DNA of 6,588 nucleotides from Planctomycetota bacterium (GCA_016872875.1 VGYW01000449.1:1-6588), one strand, 5' to 3'; positions 1 through 6,346 are shown, counted from the stretch's first letter. The notes: generated from the sequence alone by a model not told the origin. Made by a program: numbers and translations.

Positions 1-693
1 ACGGCCGACATCGCCCCCCTTGCAGCCCTCGCGGAGGAACGCGGCCTGCTCCTCATCGAGGATGCCTGCCAGGCCCACGGGGCCGAGTACATCGGCCGCC
101 GCGCCGGCTCGCTTGGCCACGCCGCCGCCTTCAGCTTCTACCCCGGCAAGAACCTCGGCGCCTACGGCGAGGGCGGCGCCGTCACCACCAGCTCCCCCGA
201 GATAGCCGACCGCGCCCGCCTCCTGCGCAACCACGGCTGCCGCGTGAAGTACTACCACGAGCTCGTCGGCTACAACTACCGCATCAACGCCTTCCAGGCC
301 GCCGTCCTGGGGGTGAAGCTGGACTATCTGGACGAGTGGAACGAGGCCCGTCGGCGCCACGCCGCCCGCTACAGCGGCCTCCTGGCCGGCGCGCGGGTCG
401 TCACCCCCGTCGAGGCGCCGGGGCGGAAACACGTCTACCACCTCTACGTCATCCGCTGTACGGACCGCGATGGCCTGGCCGCGGCCCTGGCCCAGGCGGG
501 CGTGGCCACGGTCATCCACTACCCCGTGCCCGTCCACCTCCTCCAGGCATTCGCCCATCTGGGCTACGCCAGGGGCAGCCTCCCGGTCACGGAGCAGTTG
601 GCCGGCCAAATCCTGTCGCTGCCCATGTTCCCGGAGCTCACCGAGGAGCAGGTCCGCCACGTGGCCTCCGCGGTCCGCTCCTTCGCCGGGTAG
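1..693 (+). CDS. DegT/DnrJ/EryC1 family sugar aminotransferase (5' truncated)
   Basis: The frame is open from the first base and ends at TAG 691-693, giving 230 residues; the first 120-150 or so residues lie outside the window. The family is a fold-type I PLP aminotransferase that transfers an amino group, usually from glutamate, to keto-sugar nucleotides in the cytoplasm for O-antigen, capsule or glycolipid synthesis. Visible motifs: EDACQAHGAEY at residues 20-30, where the Asp (D21) should contact the pyridine nitrogen of PLP; FSFYPGKNLGAYGEGGA, with K50 (bases 148-150) as the Schiff-base lysine; GYNYRINAFQAA near 90-99; HVYHLYV at 144-150; and HYPVPVHL at 173-180. The C-terminus LSLPMFPELTEEQ is typical, so this end is complete. 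The KNLGAYGEGGA context recalls 3-keto-sugar aminotransferases (FdtB/QdtB/WbpE type), but the substrate cannot be fixed from this fragment. The stop is followed closely by a heptamer array and the next gene. Confidence 0.95.
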   Translation, partial: TADIAPLAALAEERGLLLIEDACQAHGAEYIGRRAGSLGHAAAFSFYPGKNLGAYGEGGAVTTSSPEIADRARLLRNHGCRVKYYHELVGYNYRINAFQAAVLGVKLDYLDEWNEARRRHAARYSGLLAGARVVTPVEAPGRKHVYHLYVIRCTDRDGLAAALAQAGVATVIHYPVPVHLLQAFAHLGYARGSLPVTEQLAGQILSLPMFPELTEEQVRHVASAVRSFAG

Positions 694-726
694 CCCCGGA
701 GCGCTGCTCTACGAAACGGAAGCCCC

Positions 727-758
727 AATCAGCAATCAGCAGTCAGAAATCAGAAATC
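727..758 (+). repeat. Tandem heptamer array, AATCAGM type
   Basis: Units run AATCAGC 727-733, AATCAGC 734-740, AGTCAGA 741-747, AATCAGA 748-754, then partial AATC 755-758. The array is more AT-rich than its surroundings. It lies 33 bases after the aminotransferase stop and is open in the frame of the following membrane protein, where it would read ISNQQSEIRN. It shares the AATCMGM pattern with the arrays at 4036-4099 and 5587-5632. On the - strand a tandem of this variant contains TGA, so it is open on the + strand only. Confidence 0.85.
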
Positions 759-790
759 GCGGCTTCGCGCTCTACGCGCGTCTGGCCCTG

Positions 791-3103
791 GTGGCCGCCG
801 TAGCCAACCTCGGCGTCGTGGTGGTCTTCCCCGCGTGCGCCCACCTGGTGCGCGGCGACCTGCCGTGGAGCGCAGGGTTCGTCGCCAGGCTCGGGGCCAG
901 CGCCTGCGGGCTGGGCGCGGTGGCAGCGCTCCTATGGTGGGGCCTGCGCCGCCTGGAGGGCGCCCTGGCGGCCATGGCGGAGGAACAGGGGCAATACCTC
1001 GACTCTCTGCGGGGCCGCCGGGCCGACCTCGCCATCGTGGCCTCCGCCGGCGTAAGCCTCTTCCTCGAACTCGCCGTCATCCGCTGGCAGACCTCGCTCG
1101 TGCCGGTCTTCACCTTCTACAAGAACTTCAGCCTCCTGGCCTGCTTCGCGGGGCTGGGGCTGGGCTATGCGATCTCGCACAGGCGCCACGTCCCGCTCCT
1201 GGCCGCCGTGCCGCTCCTCGGCTGGCACGTGTTGGTCCTCACGGTGGTGCGCTTCGGGCTCCCGTCGTGGCACACGGCCCGGTTCATCCGCACGCCGCCA
1301 GTCCTCGAAGAGCTGGGCGTGGCACTCCTCCACGCCAGGAACATCGGGGCGCTCACTCCCACCTACTTCCTTCTGGCGGCCAGCTTCCTCCTCACGGCGC
1401 TGGCCTTCGTGCCCGTGGGGCAACTGTGCGGCCGCGTGATGGCCCTGCGGCCAAAGCTCTACGGCTATGGGCTGAACCTCCTCGGCAGCCTGGCGGGCGT
1501 GCTCGTGGTCTTCGCCACGAGCTGGCTCTGGACGCCGCCCCCCGTCTGGTTCCTCGTGGGCTTCCTCGCGCTGCTGGCGTTCCAGACGTTTCGGAGGGAC
1601 GCCCTGTTTGCGGGCGTGGCGAGCGCGCTCGGGGCGCTCACGGTCCTCGTGTGGCCCACGGGGGCCGAGGTGGCACGCATCTACTCGCCCTACCAGGCCA
1701 TCGAGCACAGCACCTCACAGGAGGGGCTGGCGGAGGTCTGGACGATGGGCATCTACTCCCAGCGCGTGCTGAACCTCGCCGCCGACGCGCAGGGGGCGAG
1801 CGACCTCCGCCCGCGCGCGGCCGTCGAGTTCTACGAGGCCCCCTACATCATCCACGGCCCGGCCGAGCGCGTGGCCATCGTCGGGGCCGGGCTGGGCAAC
1901 GACGCCGCCGCCGCGCTACGCCGCGGGTGCAGGCAGGTGGACGCCATCGAGATAGACCCCGTCATCCTGCGCCTGGGCGCCGCCTGCCACCCCGAGCACC
2001 CCTACACCGACCCGCGCGTCAGGCCAATCGTGAACGACGCGCGAACCTTCCTGAAGATGACTGACCAGCGCTACGACGTGATTGCATACGGCCTCCTCGA
2101 CACCAAGGCGCTCCTCAGCCACGCCTCGAGCAGCGTGCGGCTCGACTCGTTCGTCTACACGGTGGAGGCGTTCCGCGAGGCGCGGGCCAGGCTCAAGGAG
2201 GGCGGCACCCTCGCCCTCGCCTTCTGCGTGCCCTCGCCCGAGCTTGGCCGCAAAATCTACCTGATGATGCAGGAGAGCTTCGACGGCCGCCCGCCCCTCT
2301 GCCTCGAAACCGCCCTCCACCGCGACCATGTGGTCTTCCTCCAGCGCGAGGGCCGGCAGTTGGAGGCCCCAGCCGAGTTGCTCAAGGGCGGCACCTTCAA
2401 GGACGTCACCGCGCGCTACGCAGACTCGGCATTGAAGGTTGACCTCTCGACGGACGACTGGCCCTTCTTCTACATGCCGCGGCGCGTCTACCCGGTGTCG
2501 TACCTCCCGGTCGCCGCGCTGGTCCTGGCCCTCACGCTCCTCCTCACGAGCCTGCTTCTTCGCGGCGAGAGTGTGGAGCCATCGGCTCCCGGCACTGGCC
2601 TGGTGCCCTTCTTCCTCCTCGGCGCGGGCTTCATGCTCGTCGAGACGAAGGCGATCACGGAGCTGGGCCTGGCTTTCGGCAACACCTGGCACGTCATCGG
2701 CATCGCCATCATCGGCATCCTGCTCATGGCGTTCCTGGCCAACGCAGTGGTGGCCTTCGCCGGGTTCAGGCGTGTCTGGCCCGCCTATCTGCTCCTGCTG
2801 GCGTCGCTGGCGCTCGGCTACGCCCTCGTGCGGAGGGGCGGCTTCGCCCCCACGGCCTCCGGTCGTCTCGCCGCCGCCGCCGTCCTCACCTGCCCGATGT
2901 TCTTCTCGGGCATCGTCTTCTCGACTCTCCTGCGCTCGGGTGGCTCGATTGCCCGCATCATGGCCGCCAACCTCCTGGGGGCCATGCTCGGGGGCTTCCT
3001 GGAGTACAACGCCATGTACTTCGGCTTCGGCTTCCTCTACCTGCTCGCCATGGGCCTCTACGCTCTGGCATTCGTGTCGGGCCTGTGGCGAAGGGAGCGT
3101 TAG
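791..3103 (+). CDS. Polytopic membrane protein with spermidine-synthase-like domain
   Basis: The frame gives about 770 residues. Part 1 (1-290) has membrane segments near 1-20, 32-50, 80-98, 112-128, 134-154, 190-210, 226-246 and 251-284. Part 2 (about 300-560) is a SAM-methyltransferase/spermidine-synthase-like Rossmann domain: VAIVGAGLGND (361-371), the acidic strand-2 motif AIEIDP (E387), NDARTF (415-420), and YDVIAYGLLDT (428-438), where aminopropyltransferases carry a DSSDP-like motif. Part 3 (571-764) has six or seven more membrane segments, including GAGFMLVETKAITELG and NLLGAMLGGFLEYNAMYFGF. This layout matches large bacterial membrane proteins usually annotated as spermidine synthase-like or hypothetical; no reaction is established. 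The first Asp of DSSDP aligns with G434, so normal spermidine synthesis is doubtful. The start is unclear: GTG 791 is the first ATG/GTG/TTG in frame after the upstream stop, has no good ribosome site and sits inside the first hydrophobic segment. CTG 704 or CTG 782 are alternatives. The gene ends with tandem stops TAG TAG (3101-3106). Confidence 0.85.
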   Translation: MAAVANLGVVVVFPACAHLVRGDLPWSAGFVARLGASACGLGAVAALLWWGLRRLEGALAAMAEEQGQYLDSLRGRRADLAIVASAGVSLFLELAVIRWQTSLVPVFTFYKNFSLLACFAGLGLGYAISHRRHVPLLAAVPLLGWHVLVLTVVRFGLPSWHTARFIRTPPVLEELGVALLHARNIGALTPTYFLLAASFLLTALAFVPVGQLCGRVMALRPKLYGYGLNLLGSLAGVLVVFATSWLWTPPPVWFLVGFLALLAFQTFRRDALFAGVASALGALTVLVWPTGAEVARIYSPYQAIEHSTSQEGLAEVWTMGIYSQRVLNLAADAQGASDLRPRAAVEFYEAPYIIHGPAERVAIVGAGLGNDAAAALRRGCRQVDAIEIDPVILRLGAACHPEHPYTDPRVRPIVNDARTFLKMTDQRYDVIAYGLLDTKALLSHASSSVRLDSFVYTVEAFREARARLKEGGTLALAFCVPSPELGRKIYLMMQESFDGRPPLCLETALHRDHVVFLQREGRQLEAPAELLKGGTFKDVTARYADSALKVDLSTDDWPFFYMPRRVYPVSYLPVAALVLALTLLLTSLLLRGESVEPSAPGTGLVPFFLLGAGFMLVETKAITELGLAFGNTWHVIGIAIIGILLMAFLANAVVAFAGFRRVWPAYLLLLASLALGYALVRRGGFAPTASGRLAAAAVLTCPMFFSGIVFSTLLRSGGSIARIMAANLLGAMLGGFLEYNAMYFGFGFLYLLAMGLYALAFVSGLWRRER

Positions 3104-3171
3104 TAGTGCAGGCTCTAGCCCAAGCATGGCCCTCAGCTATGGTTAACACCTCTGTGCGTGTCTTCTCGTGC

Positions 3172-3260
3172 TCGTCGTCGTCCTCGTCGTCGTCGTCGCT
3201 TCTCTTGGCTCGTCTCTTCACCCCATTCGACGACGAGGACGACGACGACAACGACGACGA
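3172..3260. repeat. Imperfect GTC/GAC inverted repeat (potential hairpin)
   Basis: The left arm 3172-3198 is mostly TCG/GTC triplets and the right arm 3234-3260 is mostly GAC triplets. The arms are complementary at 24 of 27 positions, around a 35-base loop (3199-3233). The right arm continues two more triplets towards the loop (3228-3233), so the pairing can slip. It fills most of the only long intergenic gap (3104-3290). No T-run follows the right arm, so it is not a classical intrinsic terminator. Through it a + strand frame reads poly-Val/Arg or Asp-rich peptide and the - strand reads poly-Ser/Asp; I treat these as non-coding. Nothing else convincing is seen between 3107 and 3171. Confidence 0.8.
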
Positions 3261-3278
3261 TCGGGGAGCAAGATAGGC

Positions 3279-3284
3279 AGGGAG
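3279..3284 (+). promoter_or_regulatory. Ribosome binding site AGGGAG
   Basis: AGGGAG lies six bases before ATG 3291. It supports 3291 over the in-frame upstream ATG at 3168, which would add 41 residues of palindrome-encoded sequence before the GT2 fold. Confidence 0.75.
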
Positions 3285-3290
3285 CCCGGA

Positions 3291-5600
3291 ATGTATCGCG
3301 GCAAGAAGATCGCCTGCATCGCGCCGGCCTACAACGAGGCCGGGAAGATCGAGCGGGTCTTCGCCCGCATGCCGCGCGAGGTGGTGGACCTGCCGCTGAT
3401 GGTGGACGACGGGTCGAGCGACGGCTGCGGCGACGCCGCGCGCCAGGCGGGCGCAATCGTGGTCCGACACGAGGCCCGCCGCGGCGTCGGCGCCGCCATC
3501 CGCACCGGCATTGACTACGCCCGCGAGCAGGGGGCCGACATCCTCGTGGTCATCGCGGGCAACGGCAAGGACGACCCGGGCCAGATTCCGCGCCTCCTCG
3601 ACCCCATCATCGAGGAGGGCTGCCACTACGTCCAGGGCTCCCGCTACCTCCCCGGCGGCGACGCCGGCACGATGCCCTGGCACCGCCGCCTCGCCACGAG
3701 GCTCCACCCCTGGCTCGTCCGCCTCGCCACCGGCCACAGGGGCACCGACAGCACGAACGGCTTCCGGGCATACAAGGCCACGATCTTCGAGGAACTGGGG
3801 ATTGACATCTGGCAGAGCTGGCTCGACCTCTACGAGCTCGAAATCTACCTGCACCTCCAGGTCCTCGCCCGCGGCGGAAAGGTCAAAGAGGTCCCCGTCT
3901 CCAAAATCTACCCCGAGGGTGCGCGGCATCGGCAGTACACCAAGATGCGCCCAATCACGGACTGGTGGCGCATGCTCAAGCCAGTCGTGTATCATGCCCT
4001 GTGTTACCGAAAGGCCCAAACCATGCAAGCCAATGCCGATTTCGGACTTCGGATTCCGGATTCCGGATTTCAATCCGCAATCCGCAATCCGCAATCCGCA
4101 ATGGATGCCGCCGAGGGGCGGCCCAAGGACGTTCTCCTCTGGCTCATCGCCTTCGCCGTGCTCCTGGGGGCCGTGGTGGCGCTGGGGCCGGGCTTCGACG
4201 GCGACGCCTTCGGCTATCTGCTCTGGGGCCGCGAGCTGGTGACGGGCAGCGCCCTGAACCACACGAACCCGTCGTGGACTGCGCCGAAGGTGCTGCCGAT
4301 CCTCGTGGCGGCGGCGGGCCACCTACTGCCGGGCAGGCACAGCGCCGAGTGGTTCACGCTGGGCGTCACTGCGGCGGTTGCCGCGGGGGTGGTGGTGCTG
4401 GCATCGCGCCTCGCGCGGCGCCTCGGCGGGCCTGTGGCCGCGACGGTCGTCGCCATCCTCGTCCTCGGACATGTCCAGTTCCTCCGCTACGCGATGAGCG
4501 TGCAGAGCGCGCTCTACGCCTCGGCCTTCATCCTGGGGGCGCTCCTGCTCGCCACGCGCGAGGAGGCGGCGCCGCGCGACTACCTGGGCGCCGCGGGCCT
4601 GCTCTTCGGGGCCGGCCTGTGCCGGCCCGAAGCCGCCGTCCTCGGCGCGGCGCTCGCACTGGCCGCCTGGCTCCGCCTGGGCTGGCGGCGGCTGGCCGTC
4701 CCCGGGCTCGTCCTGGCCATCGGGATGTCCTCCATCCTCGCCAACGTCCTCTTCTACAAGGCGGCGTTCGGGAGCGCCTCGTACACGAGCGACCTGGCCC
4801 GCGAGGACACGGTGCGCCGGGGTCTAGCGCTGCCAGGCCTGACGTTGGGCTTCGCGGCCAAGGTGGGAAGGACGCTTCTGCACGACCTGAGCTACTCCTG
4901 GGTGCTCGTGTTCTTCGCCGGCGTTGGGGCCGCTCTGGCGATCGGGCCAAGGTGGCGCGCGCGGGCGGCCATCTTCCTGCTCTTTCCGCTCGCCACGGCT
5001 GCGTTCACCTGGCTCCTCCTCAAGCGCGGCGTCCTCTTCAACGAGCGGTGCTACTACTACGTGAGCTTCATCCTGCTCGCGCTGGCGGCTGCCGCCATCG
5101 CCCGGCTCTCGCACTGGGCGGCAGGCGATGAGGAGTTCCTGGGGCCATTCTGCCCGCGCGGGCGCGCGCTGGCCGCCGTCATTCTCGTCTTCCTGGCCGT
5201 CGCGCCGGACTACTGGAGCCGCCCGCTTCCACGGCCGGGCAAGCACTACCGACGCATGGAGGCCGCCTGCCGGTTCCTCGAAGCACACCTCGACCGTTCG
5301 CGGACCCCGCGCCTCCTCGTCTCGGACGAGATGGGCCACGTCTTCTACCGCCTCGGGCTCCACCCCGACGCCAGTTGCGTCCACCTGCGCAGGACGCCCC
5401 ACGACAAGCCGCTGCCGCCCGACATCGAGTGGCTGATCACCGACGAGGTCACCAGCCCTGGCGAAATCCCGCCGGCCTGGGGCTTCAGCCTCGCATGGGC
5501 GGACCCGATTGGCCGCGTGCGCATCTATCGCAGGCCGCTTCGAGGCAAGAATCTCACGCAGAGAAGCAGAGGCAGCGGAGAAGAGGAAATCCGGGGTTGA
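3291..5600 (+). CDS. GT2 glycosyltransferase fused to GT-C-like membrane protein
   Basis: A single 769-residue frame. Residues 1-240 form a dolichyl-phosphate-mannose-synthase-like GT2 domain: IACIAPAYNEAG (8-19), MVDDGSSDG (37-45), GSRYLPGGDAG (116-126), TNGFRAYK (155-162). The usual DXD position reads AGNGKDDP (89-96), a variant. Residues 250-270 are encoded by the heptamer hairpin at 4036-4099. From M271 (ATG 4101) the sequence becomes a polytopic membrane protein with about ten to twelve hydrophobic segments. It has an acidic first-loop motif FDGDAFGYL (302-310) and a CRPEA motif (444-448), as in GT-C polyprenyl-phosphate-sugar-dependent transferases, and a soluble tail after about residue 640. 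The last 17 residues or so (KNLTQRSRG...) come from a purine-rich octamer repeat. Known from the families: GT2 enzymes of this type charge a polyprenyl phosphate with a sugar, and GT-C enzymes use such donors on the outer face. Inference: the fusion joins donor synthesis and use, or it is a recent accidental read-through of two genes. No stop separates the halves, and ATG 4101 lacks a ribosome site. The GT-C call is less certain than the GT2 call. Confidence 0.88.
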   Translation: MYRGKKIACIAPAYNEAGKIERVFARMPREVVDLPLMVDDGSSDGCGDAARQAGAIVVRHEARRGVGAAIRTGIDYAREQGADILVVIAGNGKDDPGQIPRLLDPIIEEGCHYVQGSRYLPGGDAGTMPWHRRLATRLHPWLVRLATGHRGTDSTNGFRAYKATIFEELGIDIWQSWLDLYELEIYLHLQVLARGGKVKEVPVSKIYPEGARHRQYTKMRPITDWWRMLKPVVYHALCYRKAQTMQANADFGLRIPDSGFQSAIRNPQSAMDAAEGRPKDVLLWLIAFAVLLGAVVALGPGFDGDAFGYLLWGRELVTGSALNHTNPSWTAPKVLPILVAAAGHLLPGRHSAEWFTLGVTAAVAAGVVVLASRLARRLGGPVAATVVAILVLGHVQFLRYAMSVQSALYASAFILGALLLATREEAAPRDYLGAAGLLFGAGLCRPEAAVLGAALALAAWLRLGWRRLAVPGLVLAIGMSSILANVLFYKAAFGSASYTSDLAREDTVRRGLALPGLTLGFAAKVGRTLLHDLSYSWVLVFFAGVGAALAIGPRWRARAAIFLLFPLATAAFTWLLLKRGVLFNERCYYYVSFILLALAAAAIARLSHWAAGDEEFLGPFCPRGRALAAVILVFLAVAPDYWSRPLPRPGKHYRRMEAACRFLEAHLDRSRTPRLLVSDEMGHVFYRLGLHPDASCVHLRRTPHDKPLPPDIEWLITDEVTSPGEIPPAWGFSLAWADPIGRVRIYRRPLRGKNLTQRSRGSGEEEIRG
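4036..4099. repeat. Head-to-head heptamer arrays forming a hairpin inside a gene
   Basis: The left half holds CCGATTT 4036-4042, CGGACTT 4043-4049, CGGATTC 4050-4056, CGGATTC 4057-4063 and CGGATTT 4064-4070. The right half holds four AATCCGC units (4072-4078, 4079-4085, 4086-4092, 4093-4099). Four left units pair with the four right units as 5-6 bp blocks separated by single mismatches at every seventh base (one more mismatch, C4047 opposite A4094). The apex CGGAT-TTCA-ATCCG has a 4-base loop. Both strands are free of stops here. In the fusion frame it reads DFGLRIPDSGFQSAIRNPQSA. It marks the boundary between the GT2 and GT-C-like parts. Confidence 0.9.
5558..5586 (+). repeat. Degenerate purine-rich octamer repeat
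   Basis: GCAGAGAA 5558-5565, GCAGAGGC 5566-5573, AGCGGAGA 5574-5581 and AGAGG 5582-5586 form a loose tandem of a GCAGAGRM unit. It encodes most of the C-terminal tail of the GT2/GT-C fusion and directly precedes the next heptamer array. Its last part also provides the GAGG that may serve as ribosome site for the following gene. The tandem is short and degenerate, so the call is moderate. Confidence 0.55.
5583..5586 (+). promoter_or_regulatory. Candidate ribosome binding site GAGG for TTG start
   Basis: GAGG lies ten bases before TTG 5597, with a further GGAG at 5577-5580. It is the only plausible site before the second GT2 gene and favours TTG 5597. The spacing is a little long and the region is purine-rich anyway, so support is modest. 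Confidence 0.45.
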
Positions 5601-5632
5601 AATCCGAAATCCGAAATCCGAAATCCGAAATC
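5587..5632 (+). repeat. Tandem heptamer array, AAATCCG type
   Basis: One isolated AAATCCG copy lies at 5587-5593. Four perfect tandem copies follow (5600-5606, 5607-5613, 5614-5620, 5621-5627), then partial AAATC 5628-5632. The array begins at the stop codon of the GT2/GT-C fusion and runs into the second GT2 frame, where it encodes KSEIRNPKSEI. It is open in all forward frames and on the - strand. Confidence 0.9.
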
Positions 5633-6346
5633 ACTCCTCCGCTCGGCGGCCTCAAGCTCTCGGTGGTCATCCCCGTCTACAACGAGCGGGACACAATCGA
5701 GGAGATTCTGCGCCGAGTTGAGGCCACGGGCCTCGCCCACGAGATCATCGTGGTGGACGACGCCTCGACGGACGGCACGCGCGAGGTGCTGGACGGGCTT
5801 GCCCAGGGGCGCATCAAGCTCCTGCGCCACGAGAAGAACCGCGGCAAGGGCCGAGCACTCCGCACGGGCTTCGAGGCCGCCACGGGCGACGTCGTGCTCG
5901 TCCAGGACGCCGACCTCGAGTACGACCCGAGCGACTACCCGGCTCTCCTGAAGCCGATCGTGGACGGCGTGGCCGACGTGGTGATCGGCTCGCGCTTCCT
6001 CGGCGGGCCGCACCGCGTGTTCTACTTCTGGCACTCCCTCGGCAACAAGCTCCTCACGACCTTCTCCAACCTGATGACGAACCTCAATCTGACCGACATG
6101 GAGTGCTGCTACAAGGTCTTTCGCGCCGAAGTGCTGCGGGGGCTGGTGCTGCGCGGCGAGCGGTTCGGCATCGAGCCCGAGCTCGTGGCGCGCGTGGCGC
6201 AGCTCCGCTGCCGCATCTACGAGGTGCCCGTCTCGTACTTCGGCCGCGACTACGCGCATGGCAAGAAGATAACCTGGCGCGACGGGTTGGCCGCCCTCTG
6301 GCACATCCTGCGCTTCGCACTCACCAGGCCGCGGAGGAAGACCTGA
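5597..6346 (+). CDS. GT2 family glycosyltransferase (DPM-synthase-like)
   Basis: From TTG 5597 to TGA 6344-6346 the product is 249 residues. Residues 2-12 (KSEIRNPKSEI) are heptamer-encoded and the enzyme fold begins near LKLSVVIPVYNE (19-30). Canonical GT-A motifs follow: VVDDASTDGT (52-61), NRGKGRALRTG (81-91), VQDADLEYDP with the metal-binding DAD at 104-106, GSRF (131-134), TDMECCYKVFR (166-176) and YFGRDYAHGKKITWRDG (214-230). It fits the dolichyl-phosphate-mannose/glucose-synthase-like branch of GT2. It shows no obvious membrane segment, so it is probably a cytoplasmic or peripheral membrane enzyme moving a nucleotide sugar onto a polyprenyl phosphate or similar acceptor. TTG 5597 overlaps the previous TGA as TTGA, implying translational coupling. 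The next candidate start, GTG 5663, would cut the first beta strand. Unlike the GT2 half of the upstream fusion it keeps a standard DXD, so the two are not simple duplicates. Donor and acceptor are unknown. Confidence 0.93.
   Translation: MKSEIRNPKSEITPPLGGLKLSVVIPVYNERDTIEEILRRVEATGLAHEIIVVDDASTDGTREVLDGLAQGRIKLLRHEKNRGKGRALRTGFEAATGDVVLVQDADLEYDPSDYPALLKPIVDGVADVVIGSRFLGGPHRVFYFWHSLGNKLLTTFSNLMTNLNLTDMECCYKVFRAEVLRGLVLRGERFGIEPELVARVAQLRCRIYEVPVSYFGRDYAHGKKITWRDGLAALWHILRFALTRPRRKT

Noticed and set aside
470..790. Upstream extension of the membrane protein frame to ATG 470
   Set aside because: It would overlap the aminotransferase by 224 bases, and the added peptide is Arg/Ser/Pro-rich, typical of an out-of-frame reading of a GC-rich gene.
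1916..3127. Long - strand frame (403 codons) opposite the membrane protein
   Set aside because: His/Glu/Gly-rich composition without motifs; an antisense shadow of a GC-rich gene.
3104..3160. Promoter around GGTTAACACC
   Set aside because: No credible -35/-10 pair could be recognised by eye, and the GTTAAC palindrome alone is too short.
3172..3260. Intrinsic terminator
   Set aside because: The loop is long, pairing is slippery and no T-run follows the stem.
3168..3290. Upstream extension of the GT2/GT-C fusion to ATG 3168
   Set aside because: The added residues come from the GTC/GAC palindrome (poly-Val then poly-Arg); AGGGAG before ATG 3291 and the GT2 fold start support 3291.
4036..4099. 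CRISPR array
   Set aside because: The heptamers are contiguous, with no spacers and no cas genes nearby.
2958..4322. Long - strand frame (454 codons) with poly-Ser and Asp-rich stretches
   Set aside because: It is antisense to clear genes, crosses the palindrome and heptamers that are open on both strands, and shows no domain motif.
5375..5596. Upstream extension of the second GT2 to ATG 5375
   Set aside because: It would overlap the end of the fusion gene by more than 220 bases, and the added peptide is an out-of-frame reading.
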